From Rikenellaceae bacterium (GTDB lineage Bacteria > Bacteroidota > Bacteroidia > Bacteroidales > Rikenellaceae), in the NCBI GenBank assembly GCA_017415005.1, contig JAFQJK010000023.1, positions 1 through 64,000 on the forward strand: a DNA stretch of 64,000 nucleotides, read 5' to 3'. The notes beneath the pieces were generated by a model. It searched no databases, had not been told where the DNA came from, and saw only the letters and a program-made list of their open reading frames with translations. A program made the position numbers and the translations under genes. Of the stretch, positions 56,071 to 63,791 are shown piece after piece. Numbering within the stretch: the stretch's first letter is position 1; each line of letters starts with the position of its first letter.

Positions 56071-56868
56071 ATGGAGATGAAGATTACGATCATTGGTGGC
56101 GGCAATATGGGCGGTTCGATCGCCCGCGGTGTCGTGGCGGCCGGCGTGCTGGCAGCCGAAGACGTGACGGTGTCCGACCTGTCGGATGCCGTGCACGATG
56201 GATTTAAGGCTTTCAACCCGGCGATCCGGTTGTCGAAAGACAATGCCGAGGCTGTGCTCGGCGCCGACATTGTGTTCGTAGCGGTCAAGCCGTGGCTGGT
56301 CGAGACGGTGATGAGCCAGATCCGCGATGTGCTCGACGCGACGCGGCAGATGGTCGTTTCGATCGCTGCCGGCGTGTCGTTCGAGGCGCTCGAAGGCTAC
56401 CTGATGACGCCCTCGCAGCCGGCCCCGGTGCTGTTCCGCGTGATCCGCAATACGGCCATTTCGCTGGGCGAGAGCGTGACCTTCGTTGCGCAGCACGGCG
56501 CATCGGACGACCAGGTGCGTACGGTCGGGGGCATCCTGTCCAGGCTGGGCGAGGTGATCCTCGTGCCCGAGGAGAAGATGATGGCCGGGACGGCGCTCGC
56601 CTCGTGCGGGATCGCCTATGCGCTTCAGTATATCAACGCCTCGATGCAGGGCGGCGAGGAGCTGGGTTTCACGCAGGACGAGTCGCTGCGTATCGTGATG
56701 CAGACCGTTCGCGGCGCTCTGGCCATGCTGGCTGCCAACCACACGCTGCCGCAGGCCGAGATCGACAAGGTGACCACGCCGGGCGGCATTACGCTCAAGG
56801 GGCTGGCAGCCATGAAGGAGGCCGGCTTCGCCGAGGCGGTGATCGCCGGGCTCAAGGCCAGCCGGTAG
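56071..56868 (+). CDS. proC: Pyrroline-5-carboxylate reductase
   Basis: Last step of proline synthesis, NAD(P)H-dependent reduction of pyrroline-5-carboxylate. The 265-residue protein has the Rossmann motif IIGGGNMGGSIA near residue 6 and the C-terminal signature VTTPGGITLKGLAAMKEAG near residue 232. A second ATG at residue 3 would also serve as start. It heads proC-proB-proA, a complete proline pathway from glutamate on one strand. Confidence 0.97.
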   Translation: MEMKITIIGGGNMGGSIARGVVAAGVLAAEDVTVSDLSDAVHDGFKAFNPAIRLSKDNAEAVLGADIVFVAVKPWLVETVMSQIRDVLDATRQMVVSIAAGVSFEALEGYLMTPSQPAPVLFRVIRNTAISLGESVTFVAQHGASDDQVRTVGGILSRLGEVILVPEEKMMAGTALASCGIAYALQYINASMQGGEELGFTQDESLRIVMQTVRGALAMLAANHTLPQAEIDKVTTPGGITLKGLAAMKEAGFAEAVIAGLKASR

Positions 56869-57018
56869 CGGCTTGTCCGGCCGGTCCGCGGTACTCCGCG
56901 GCGGCCGTCGGGCGCTGTCCCCGGGCCGTGCTGTCCGTGGCGGCCGGCCGTGCCCGACACCTCTGCGCCGTTGTGCGGGCAGGGCGCTGTCTATTTCCCA
57001 TATCAGTTTTCAAGTGAG

Positions 57019-58110
57019 ATGACAAAGTATAAATATAAGAGGGTGGTGGTCAAGATCGGCAGCAACGTGCTGACCCGGTCCGACGGAACGCTCGACACGA
57101 CGCGGATGTCGGCGCTGGTCGACCAGATCGCCGCGCTGCACCGCGCGGGCGTCGAGGTGATCATGGTCTCGTCGGGGGCCGTGGCTTCGGGGCGCAGCGA
57201 GATGCGCGGCACGGTGCACAAGCTCGATCCGGTCTCGGCGCGCCAGTTGTTCTCGGCCGTGGGGCAGGTCAAGCTGATCAACCGCTACTACAACCTGTTT
57301 CGCGAGCAGCAGATCGTCTGCGGCCAGGTGCTCACCACCAAGGAGAACCTCTCGACGCGTCGCCATTACCTCAACCAGCGCAACTGCATGCACGCGATGC
57401 TGGCCAACGGGGTGATCCCGATCGTCAATGAGAACGATACGATCTCCGTGACGGAGCTCATGTTCACCGACAACGACGAGCTCTCTGGCCTCGTTTCGAC
57501 GATGATGGACGCCGAGGCGCTCATCATTCTGAGCAACATTGACGGTATCTACAACGGCAACCCGGCCGATCCGGGGACCGAGGTGATCCGCGAGATCCGT
57601 TCCGGGAAGGACGACATCGCGCAGTATGTTCAGGCCAGGAAGTCTGAGTTCGGACGCGGGGGGATGCTCACCAAGAGCCGTATTGCCTCGAAGGTGGCCG
57701 ACGAGGGCGTTGAGGTGGTGATCGCCAACGGTAAGCGCGACAGTGTGCTGCTCGACGTGCTCGATCCGCAGTCCACGCTTGTCTGCACGCGCTTCGTCCC
57801 TGCGCCGCGCGCCATTTCGGGGGTCAAGAAGTGGATCGCCCATTCGGACGGCTTCACCAAGGGCGAGGTGCATATCAACGAGGGGGCGTACGAGGCGCTG
57901 ACCTCGCCGCGCGCGGTGAGCCTGCTGCCCGTGGGCGTGAGCCGTGTCGAGGGCGAGTTCGAGAAAGACGACGTGGTGCGTATCGTGGCGCCCGACGGTA
58001 CCCCGATCGGCGTGGGCCGCGTCGCGGCCGACAGCGCGAAGGCGCGTGCCATGATCGGCAAGAAGGGGGCCCGTGCGCTGATCCACTACGATTACCTTTA
58101 TCTGGATTAG
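57019..58110 (+). CDS. proB: Glutamate 5-kinase
   Basis: First step of proline synthesis, ATP-dependent phosphorylation of glutamate. The 363-residue protein starts with the amino-acid-kinase pattern VVVKIGSNVLT near residue 9 and has IVNENDTISV and a C-terminal PUA domain (about residues 275-355), as in the long ProB form. Start at 57019 (MTKYKYKRVVVKIGSN); the longer upstream frame is not protein-like. A perfect hairpin follows the stop codon directly. Confidence 0.97.
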   Translation: MTKYKYKRVVVKIGSNVLTRSDGTLDTTRMSALVDQIAALHRAGVEVIMVSSGAVASGRSEMRGTVHKLDPVSARQLFSAVGQVKLINRYYNLFREQQIVCGQVLTTKENLSTRRHYLNQRNCMHAMLANGVIPIVNENDTISVTELMFTDNDELSGLVSTMMDAEALIILSNIDGIYNGNPADPGTEVIREIRSGKDDIAQYVQARKSEFGRGGMLTKSRIASKVADEGVEVVIANGKRDSVLLDVLDPQSTLVCTRFVPAPRAISGVKKWIAHSDGFTKGEVHINEGAYEALTSPRAVSLLPVGVSRVEGEFEKDDVVRIVAPDGTPIGVGRVAADSAKARAMIGKKGARALIHYDYLYLD

Positions 58111-58140
58111 GCCGGTCGCATGGCCGGCCATGCGACCGGC
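58111..58140. other. Hairpin directly after proB
   Basis: A perfect 13-bp stem (58111-58123 with 58128-58140) with a CCGG loop begins at the first base after the proB stop. No T tract follows. It may attenuate or stabilise transcripts between proB and proA. Confidence 0.7.
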
Positions 58141-58210
58141 CGGTGCCGGGATGAAACGATAATATGCCGGGGGGCTGAGCGTCCTCCGCAAGCGATAAAA
58201 CCGAGAGACG

Positions 58211-59458
58211 ATGAACCTGAAACCGCTGTTCGGGCGGAGCCGCGCGGCGAGCGTGCAGCTCAACCTGCTCGATGAGAAGAAGATCGGCGAGGTGCTCGGC
58301 CGGGTGGCCGATGCCGCCGAGGCCAATACGGATTATATCCTGGCCGAGAATGCCAAAGACCTGGCCCGCATGGAGCGCAGTGATCCGATGTACGACCGGC
58401 TGTTGCTCACGCGCGAGCGCCTGGCGGGGATCGCGGCCGACATCCGCAATGTGGCGACGCTCCCTGCGCCGCAGGGCCGCGTGCTCGAAGAGTCGGTGCG
58501 CCCCAACGGGATGCGGATCACCAAGGTGAGCGTGCCGTTCGGCGTGATCGGCGTGGTCTACGAGGCGCGCCCCAATGTCAGCTTCGATGTTTTCTCGCTC
58601 TGCTTCAAGTCTGGCAACGCCTGCCTGCTCAAGGGCGGTACCGACGCTTACCGTTCCAACGAGGCGATCGTCTCGGTGATCCGGGGCGTACTGGCGCAGT
58701 GCGGCGTGAGCGAGGATGCGGTGATCCTGCTCCCGGCCGGCCGCGAGGCGACGGGCGAGTTGCTCGCCGCCGTGGGCGACGTCGATCTGATCATCCCGCG
58801 CGGCAGCAGGGGACTGATCGACTTCGTGCGCGACCATGCCCGCGTGCCGGTGATCGAGACCGGTGCCGGGATCTGCCATACCTATTTCGATAAGGCCGGC
58901 GACACGGCCAAGGGCGCCGCGATCGTCCACAATGCCAAGACGCGCCGCGTGAGTGTCTGCAATGCGCTCGACAGTCTTATCGTGCATGCCGACCGCCTGG
59001 CCGACCTTCCCGCGCTCTGCGCCCGGCTGGCCGATAGCCGTGTGATCGTCTATGCCGATCCCCGGGCCTATGCGGCACTCGCTGGCCACTATCCGGCCGA
59101 CCTGCTCGAGCCCGCGACGGACCATAGCTTCGGGACCGAGTTCCTCGACTATAAGATGTCGGTCAAGACGGTCGACTCGATCTCTGGGGCGATCGACCAT
59201 GTGGCCCGCTACTCGTCGAAGCACAGCGAGGCGATCGTGACGGAGGACGCCGATGCTGCGGCCCTCTACCTCAAGATGGTCGATGCGGCCTGTGTCTATG
59301 TCAACGTTTCGACGGCCTTCACCGACGGGGCACAGTTCGGTCTGGGGGCCGAGATCGGTATCAGTACGCAGAAGCTGCATGCCCGGGGCCCGATGGCGCT
59401 GCGCGAGCTGACCAGCTACAAGTACCTCATCGAAGGCGACGGCCAGATCCGTGCCTGA
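58211..59458 (+). CDS. proA: Gamma-glutamyl phosphate reductase
   Basis: Second step of proline synthesis, NADPH-dependent reduction of glutamyl phosphate. The 415-residue protein has [20 protein letters not shown] near residue 118 and the catalytic Cys in [13 protein letters not shown] near residue 257. It lies 100 bp after proB, beyond the hairpin. Confidence 0.97.
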   Translation: MNLKPLFGRSRAASVQLNLLDEKKIGEVLGRVADAAEANTDYILAENAKDLARMERSDPMYDRLLLTRERLAGIAADIRNVATLPAPQGRVLEESVRPNGMRITKVSVPFGVIGVVYEARPNVSFDVFSLCFKSGNACLLKGGTDAYRSNEAIVSVIRGVLAQCGVSEDAVILLPAGREATGELLAAVGDVDLIIPRGSRGLIDFVRDHARVPVIETGAGICHTYFDKAGDTAKGAAIVHNAKTRRVSVCNALDSLIVHADRLADLPALCARLADSRVIVYADPRAYAALAGHYPADLLEPATDHSFGTEFLDYKMSVKTVDSISGAIDHVARYSSKHSEAIVTEDADAAALYLKMVDAACVYVNVSTAFTDGAQFGLGAEIGISTQKLHARGPMALRELTSYKYLIEGDGQIRA

Positions 59459-60088
59459 GCGGCGGGCCGTCCGGTACAGGCCGGTCGGAGACGGGCATGT
59501 GTTCCTGAGGCGGCGGTCGTCCCGGCCCCGGCCGATGGACGGTCGGTTGCCCGTTCACCGGCCCTTCGTTGCCCGTCCTGTTTCCCGTGTTGCATAGGAT
59601 CGTTTATTCTTTACTGTTGTCTTTCGGACAAGTTACTTTTGCCATTGCCGTAAAAGCAACCCAAAGGTCTACCGCTCATAAAACCGGCTGAAACCGGGCA
59701 GTCCGTCCGGGCGACGGCTACCTTCTCCTTTTAGGCCTCGGGTGCTCACGTGTCCCTCGGCCTAATGTTCGTCGGACCGCAGCCGTCGCCTCCCTGTCCG
59801 TCCGCCCCCGGTTTCTTCACGCCGGTTTTATCAGGCAGGTTGCAGGGGTAGCCGCTTTTCCTGTAGGCGATCGGCCCTGCGGCCGGCGTGGGGCGCCCGC
59901 TCCGCGAAGGCGTCCTCCCGGAGCCGCAGGCTGTCCGGGCGAAGTGAGTTTTGCGGCTCAGGACGGCAAGCGGCTAATGCGGTGGATACAAAGGAACGCA
60001 GCCTCATTATTCGGAGTCGCCGGAGCGACCTTCTTTTGCATCAAGGCAAAAGAAGAATAAATAAACGATCTTCTGAAATGCGTCGACC
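59459..60088. other. Intergenic region between proA and the HAD gene
   Basis: This 630-bp region contains the structured element at 59620-60060. The first 160 bp are GC-rich without recognisable features. Confidence 0.65.
59620..60060. repeat. Large structured intergenic element
   Basis: About 440 nt densely filled with inverted repeats. The 154-nt core at 59678-59831 has an 11-bp perfect outer stem (59678-59688 with 59821-59831), a 6-bp stem (59693-59698 with 59807-59812), a 10-bp stem (59710-59719 with 59781-59790) and a 7-bp inner stem (59731-59737 with 59759-59765). Then come an 8-bp stem (59876-59883 with 59923-59930) and a closing 10-bp hairpin (60030-60039 with 60046-60055). A -7-like TTACTTTTG sits near its left end. 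It looks like an intergenic repeat family or a structured RNA; no transposase is present. Identity is unproven. Confidence 0.6.
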
Positions 60089-60709
60089 ATGAGGTACAGG
60101 CACCTGGTTTTTGACATCGACGGCACGCTGCTCGATTCCGAATATGCCGACCTGCACGGGCTGCAGGATACGATCCGCGAGCTTCGGGGCCGGGTTGTTC
60201 CGGTCGACGAGCTTCGGTTTGCATTGGGAATTCCCGGCGAGTCGGCGCTCCGGCAGTTGGGGATCGCCGATCCGGTGTCCGCCAATGCGCTTTGGAACAG
60301 GAATATGCAGAGGTATGGCGGGACGATCCGCCTGTTCGATGGCATTGCCGGGCTGTTGCCCCGGCTCAGGGAGCAGGGCCGTTCGCTCGGGATCGTCACA
60401 TCGAAGAACCGGCAGGAGTTTGCGCTGGACTTCGAGCCGCAGGGGGTCGCCGGTTATTTCGATACGGTCGTGTGCGTTACCGACTCGCCGCGTCCCAAGC
60501 CCTTTGCCGATCCGCTGCTTACCTATATGGAGCGGACCGGCACGCGGCCGTGCGAGATCGTCTATATCGGCGATACGGCCTATGATTCCCTCTGCGCGCA
60601 GCGCGCCGGCGTCGATTTCGGCCTTGCCTTATGGGGCGGCGCTCCGGCCGACCCGGTCGAAGCCCGCTACTGTTTTCGTGATCCGGGCGAGATCCTGGCG
60701 GTCGGGTAG
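60089..60709 (+). CDS. HAD-superfamily phosphatase (phosphoglycolate-phosphatase-like)
   Basis: A 206-residue phosphohydrolase. The nucleophile motif is FDIDGTLLDSE at residues 8-18, the Thr motif IVTSKNRQEF near 109, the Lys in PRPKPFADP near 136, and the acidic motif IGDTAYD near 161. A helical cap after motif I is of the Gph/PGMB type. The exact substrate is not determined. It lies immediately after the structured element, with the start 29 bp beyond. Confidence 0.87.
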   Translation: MRYRHLVFDIDGTLLDSEYADLHGLQDTIRELRGRVVPVDELRFALGIPGESALRQLGIADPVSANALWNRNMQRYGGTIRLFDGIAGLLPRLREQGRSLGIVTSKNRQEFALDFEPQGVAGYFDTVVCVTDSPRPKPFADPLLTYMERTGTRPCEIVYIGDTAYDSLCAQRAGVDFGLALWGGAPADPVEARYCFRDPGEILAVG

Positions 60710-60868
60710 CCGCTGTCGCCCCTCCCCTCCGTTTGGCCGCCTTATTGGAGTCCCTGATGCCGCACCCGGTCCGGCGACGCGGGTGTACCGGCAGCAGTCG
60801 CCTGCGCGTTACTGCTTCCGGCGGGGCCTGCAGGCTCCTGGCCGGAGGGGATCCCCGCGCCCCTGCCG

Positions 60869-61375
60869 CTAAAGCTCGATCTCGGCCGGCATCTCCCCGT
60901 CGGGCAGCAGCCCCCACTCATTGTCGACGAAGCTCTCGCCAGAGATATCCTTGACGGCCATCTTCATGTACTTACCCTCGGCCGTGGCGGCCACCTCGCC
61001 GTTGGGGAGGATCAGCTCGCCCGTTCCCTGGAAGAAGCGGCCGTGGTCGACGGTGATCCGGCCGATCACCTTGAGCTCCTGTTCGAGGGGCACCTGTTTT
61101 TTGTATCGGGTCGTCAGCTCGAGCGTCACGCCCCACACCATGTCGCCGTAGTGGGCACAGATGGCACGCCCGATCGTTTCGTCGAGCATTGCGGCGATCG
61201 CCCCGCCGTGCATCCGGTTGGGATAGCTCTGGTGGTGGTCTTCGGGCGTGAACACGGAGATCAGCTCGTTGTCCTCGGTTTCATAGAACCGGGCCCGGAG
61301 GCCGTGTGCGTTGTCCATGCCGCAGACGAAGCAGCGGCGCGAGTTGAATTGCTGACGTTTGATCTTATACTTCAT
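60869..61375 (-). CDS. Hotdog-fold acyl-CoA thioesterase (PaaI-like)
   Basis: A 168-residue single hotdog domain. RRCFVCGMDNAHGLRARF near residues 11-28 is the CFVCG-N-x-GL start of the PaaI-like group, and NRMHGGAIAAMLDETIGRAI near residues 51-70 carries the catalytic HGG and acidic residues. It probably hydrolyses acyl-CoA esters in the cytoplasm. The start at 61375 (MKYKIKRQQ) follows a -7 box in the upstream repeat array at 61395-61402, leaving a very short leader. Confidence 0.87.
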   Translation of the reverse strand: MKYKIKRQQFNSRRCFVCGMDNAHGLRARFYETEDNELISVFTPEDHHQSYPNRMHGGAIAAMLDETIGRAICAHYGDMVWGVTLELTTRYKKQVPLEQELKVIGRITVDHGRFFQGTGELILPNGEVAATAEGKYMKMAVKDISGESFVDNEWGLLPDGEMPAEIEL

Positions 61376-61394
61376 AGTTCGCGATTCTTTGTAC

Positions 61395-61402
61395 CAAATA
61401 TA
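61395..61402 (-). promoter_or_regulatory. Thioesterase -7 box inside repeat unit A
   Basis: TATATTTG on the minus strand is a perfect -7 match, 19 bp before the thioesterase start codon. Identical copies recur at 61468, 61541 and 61761 in other units. A TTG lies only 15 nt upstream, shorter than usual. Confidence 0.55.
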
Positions 61403-61772
61403 GTGAAAGCCGAGCGACAAGGCGAAAACTTGTTTTCAGACTTGTCCGAGGCGCCTCCTGTATTATTCAAATATAGTGAAAGCCGGGCGGCAAGGCGAAA
61501 ACTTGTTTTCAGGCTTGTCCGAGCGCCTCCTGTGGTTTTGCAAATATAGTGAAAGCCGGGCGGCATCGTGCAAATTGGTTTGCAAAGATGTCCGAACCGC
61601 ATCTTATATGCTACCGGTATAGCAAAAGCCGAACGACAGTCGGAGCGTCTGCGCTCAAATATTGCCGGGCCGCCTCCCGTATTCTATCGATATGGTGGAA
61701 GCCGAACGACAAAGCCGAGCTTGCCCGCAGCCCTGCCGGGATCTTTCCTGCCCGTATATACAAATATAGTGA
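61395..61772. repeat. Tandem array of 73-nt units with conserved hairpins
   Basis: Unit starts at 61395, 61468, 61541, 61614, 61687 and 61761 (period 73, last 74). The first two units are near-identical; later ones diverge. Each unit begins CAAATATAGTGAAAGCCG or a variant. Units A and B contain an outer stem GACAAG/CTTGTC (61416-61421 with 61441-61446 in A) and an inner GAAAAC/GTTTTC. Unit C has a different sequence at the same offsets but keeps both stems (61562-61567 with 61587-61592; 61569-61574 with 61579-61584). Unit D keeps the inner stem GAGCG/CGCTC. The last unit is truncated. Confidence 0.85.
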
Positions 61773-61875
61773 TTTTCCCGGTTCGTTCGGCTTCCTTTGC
61801 GCCGGCTCCGGTGCCGGGCACGTGCTTGTTCCGCAAATCCCCGGCCGTCCGTGAGCAACGGAACGAGAAATAAAT

Positions 61876-61883
61876 TACCTTTG
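61876..61883 (+). promoter_or_regulatory. -7 box of the DUF486 gene
   Basis: TACCTTTG fits TAnnTTTG, 105 bp before the start codon. The -33 element is unclear. Confidence 0.5.
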
Positions 61884-61988
61884 CGCCGGTCATCTCCTGT
61901 GGTGGGATGTACCCGCCCGCGTCGGCGTGCCATAGGCGCACGCGGCCGTATCCGCTGAATCCGCCAACCGCAATAACTGCTTTGCCCG

Positions 61989-62357
61989 ATGAAAGGAATC
62001 TCTGCCATTTTGCTGCTCGTGGTCTCCAATATGTTCATGACGATGGCCTGGTACGGCCACCTCAAGTTCAGGGAGATGAAAGGTTTCGACGCGTTGCCGC
62101 TCATTGCGGTCATCCTCGTGAGCTGGGGCGTTGCGTTTTTCGAGTATTGTTTCCAGGTGCCGGCCAACCGGATCGGCTTCCGGGGGAACGGAGGCCCGTT
62201 CTCGCTCGTCGAGCTGAAGGTGATCCAGGAGGTGGTTTCGCTTACGGTCTTCACTCTGTTTGCGCTGCTGTTTTTCAAGACCGAGACTTTTCGCTGGAAC
62301 CACCTCGTCTCGTTCTTTTGTCTGGTGCTGGCCGTCCTTTTCGCGTTTAAGAGATAG
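61989..62357 (+). CDS. DUF486 family small membrane protein
   Basis: A 122-residue integral membrane protein with four hydrophobic segments (about residues 3-22, 37-55, 77-95 and 102-119). SWGVAFFEYCFQVPANRIG near residue 46 is the family signature. DUF486 belongs to the drug/metabolite transporter clan, but no substrate is known. It stands alone and starts with MKGISAILLLVVSNMFMT. Confidence 0.9.
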   Translation: MKGISAILLLVVSNMFMTMAWYGHLKFREMKGFDALPLIAVILVSWGVAFFEYCFQVPANRIGFRGNGGPFSLVELKVIQEVVSLTVFTLFALLFFKTETFRWNHLVSFFCLVLAVLFAFKR

Positions 62358-62418
62358 CCGGCTGCTTCCCGCTCCGGCCCGACCCTGACTTTTGCCGCAT
62401 AAAATTTATGCCCTGAAG

Positions 62419-62449
62419 TTTGGCGTTTTGATTTTTATCGCTATTTTTG
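62419..62449 (+). promoter_or_regulatory. Promoter of the fur-rubrerythrin operon
   Basis: TTTG at 62419-62422, a 19-nt spacer and TATTTTTG at 62442-62449 form a full consensus, 31 bp before the regulator start. Confidence 0.75.
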
Positions 62450-62480
62450 TGTCGGATTCATATTTGTAATTAGTACAATT

Positions 62481-62903
62481 ATGTCGGCAAACGTTCAGGA
62501 ATATCTCATGCGTCACGGCATACGTCCATCGCTCCAGCGGATGGCGGTGATGGAGTATCTGATGACGCACCGGACCCATCCGACTGCCGATGAGATTTAC
62601 GGCGCACTGAGCCCGTCGATGCCCACGCTGTCCAGGACCACGGTCTACAATACGCTCAATCTGCTTGCCTCCCGGGGCGCTGTGCTCGCGCTCGATATAG
62701 ATGCCCGGCAGACGCGTTTTGACGGCGATACATCGCTGCATGCCCATTTTCTTTGCAAGTCGTGCGGCGCGATCCACGATATGCCCGTGGCGGACGACGC
62801 TATGCGGATGCTCCGCCCGTTCGTCCCGGTACAGGTCGATGATGTTCAGATCCTGTATAAGGGTGTTTGTTGCGAATGTTACAAATGTAAGACGAACGAT
62901 TAA
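62481..62903 (+). CDS. Fur family regulator (PerR-like)
   Basis: A 140-residue metal-dependent repressor. Residues 1-80 form the winged helix (MRHGIRPSLQRMAVMEYL, TADEIYGALS, SRTTVYNTLNLL). The dimerisation part has HAHFLCKSCGAIHDMP with its HxH and CxxC, and a closing CCECYKC, the structural zinc cysteines. The neighbour 31 bp downstream is rubrerythrin, so the regulator probably senses peroxide (PerR) rather than iron. The gene order regulator-target is a common oxidative-stress arrangement in anaerobes. Confidence 0.92.
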   Translation: MSANVQEYLMRHGIRPSLQRMAVMEYLMTHRTHPTADEIYGALSPSMPTLSRTTVYNTLNLLASRGAVLALDIDARQTRFDGDTSLHAHFLCKSCGAIHDMPVADDAMRMLRPFVPVQVDDVQILYKGVCCECYKCKTND

Positions 62904-62934
62904 CTCATATATTTACCGATTTAAACTTAATTAG

Positions 62935-63486
62935 ATGATGAAAAAGTTCAGATGTACTGTTTGCGGTTATGTGCACACCGGTGACGAGGCTCCCGAGAAA
63001 TGCCCCCAGTGCGGTGTTCCTGCGTCGAAGTTCGTAGAGATGGAAGAGAGCGAAGGCGCGCTGTCGTTTGCCGACGAGCATGTGATCGGCGTGGCCAAGG
63101 GTGTTGACGAAGAGGTGCTTGAGGGCCTGAAAGCTCACTTTATGGGTGAGTGTACCGAGGTGGGCATGTACCTGGCCATGAGCCGTCAGGCCGACCGCGA
63201 GGGCTATCCCGAGGTGGCCGAGGCATACAAGCGCTTTGCCTGGGAGGAGGCCGAGCACGCAGCCAAGTTCGCCGAGCTGCTGGGCGAGGTGGTCTGGGAT
63301 ACCAAGACCAACCTGAAGGCCCGCATGGAGGCCGAGTGCGGCGCTTGCGAGGACAAAAAGCGTATCGCTACGCGTGCCAAGCAGCTCAACCTGGACGCTA
63401 TCCACGATACGGTTCACGAAATGGCCAAGGACGAGGCGCGTCATGGCAAGGCTTTTGAAGGGCTTTATAACAGGTACTTCAAATAG
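62935..63486 (+). CDS. Rubrerythrin (reverse domain order)
   Basis: Non-haem di-iron peroxidase protecting anaerobes from hydrogen peroxide. In this 183-residue protein the rubredoxin domain is at the N-terminus ([10 protein letters not shown] at residues 7-16 and CPQCG at about 23-27). The ferritin-like di-iron domain follows, with ligands in [22 protein letters not shown] and [10 protein letters not shown]. This is the reversed order relative to classical rubrerythrin. The start codon is doubled (ATGATG). It is cotranscribed with the Fur-like gene. Confidence 0.94.
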   Translation: MMKKFRCTVCGYVHTGDEAPEKCPQCGVPASKFVEMEESEGALSFADEHVIGVAKGVDEEVLEGLKAHFMGECTEVGMYLAMSRQADREGYPEVAEAYKRFAWEEAEHAAKFAELLGEVVWDTKTNLKARMEAECGACEDKKRIATRAKQLNLDAIHDTVHEMAKDEARHGKAFEGLYNRYFK

Positions 63487-63492
63487 TGGAGT

Positions 63493-63513
63493 AAGGTTAG
63501 GTTATTAGGTTAG
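63493..63513 (+). repeat. AAGGTTAGGTT motif, copy 2, with a third GGTTAG
   Basis: The motif at 63493-63503 is followed by another GGTTAG, giving three GGTTA steps in 19 nt just after the rubrerythrin stop codon. Confidence 0.4.
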
Positions 63514-63709
63514 TGTGGCAACGGGGCGTCCGGCAGGGTGTCCCGTTGCTGTTTTTGCGCTGTTCGGGCCGGCGGCTGTCCGGGCTGCCTGCGGGTCTTG
63601 CGACCGTACTCATGGTCGTTCCGTGTCTCGTCCCGTTTCGCGCGATCGTGGAAGTGGCCATTGCCGGGGCTGCGGCGGGGATTTGGACCGTATGGCCGGA
63701 GATGTAAGA

Positions 63710-63746
63710 AAGCCGCCCCGGTCGGCAGAAACCGGGGCGGCTTTTC
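63710..63746. terminator. Terminator between rubrerythrin and nitronate monooxygenase
   Basis: A perfect 13-bp stem (63710-63722 with 63731-63743), an 8-nt loop and a T4 run to the right. It lies between convergent genes and is likely bidirectional. Confidence 0.85.
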
Positions 63747-63791
63747 GTATGATGAGGGGCCGGTGCTTCGCGCGTCGGGCCCGGTCGGGCA

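Larger units (their letters stand above)
61376..61988. other. Divergent intergenic region with the repeat array
   Basis: This 613-bp region between the thioesterase and the DUF486 gene is mostly the 73-nt tandem array at 61395-61772. The rest holds the DUF486 -7 box. Confidence 0.75.
63487..63791. other. Convergent intergenic region
   Basis: This 305-bp region contains a triple GGTTA-type motif at 63495-63513 and a strong bidirectional terminator at 63710-63746. No gene was seen. Confidence 0.65.

Noticed and set aside
61372-61602. Short repetitive open frame across the repeat array
   Set aside because: The peptide repetition only mirrors the 73-nt DNA repeat; 73 is not a multiple of three, so the frame cannot be kept across units.
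61395-61790. CRISPR array
   Set aside because: The repeat units are contiguous and diverge along their whole length; there are no unique spacers and no cas genes.
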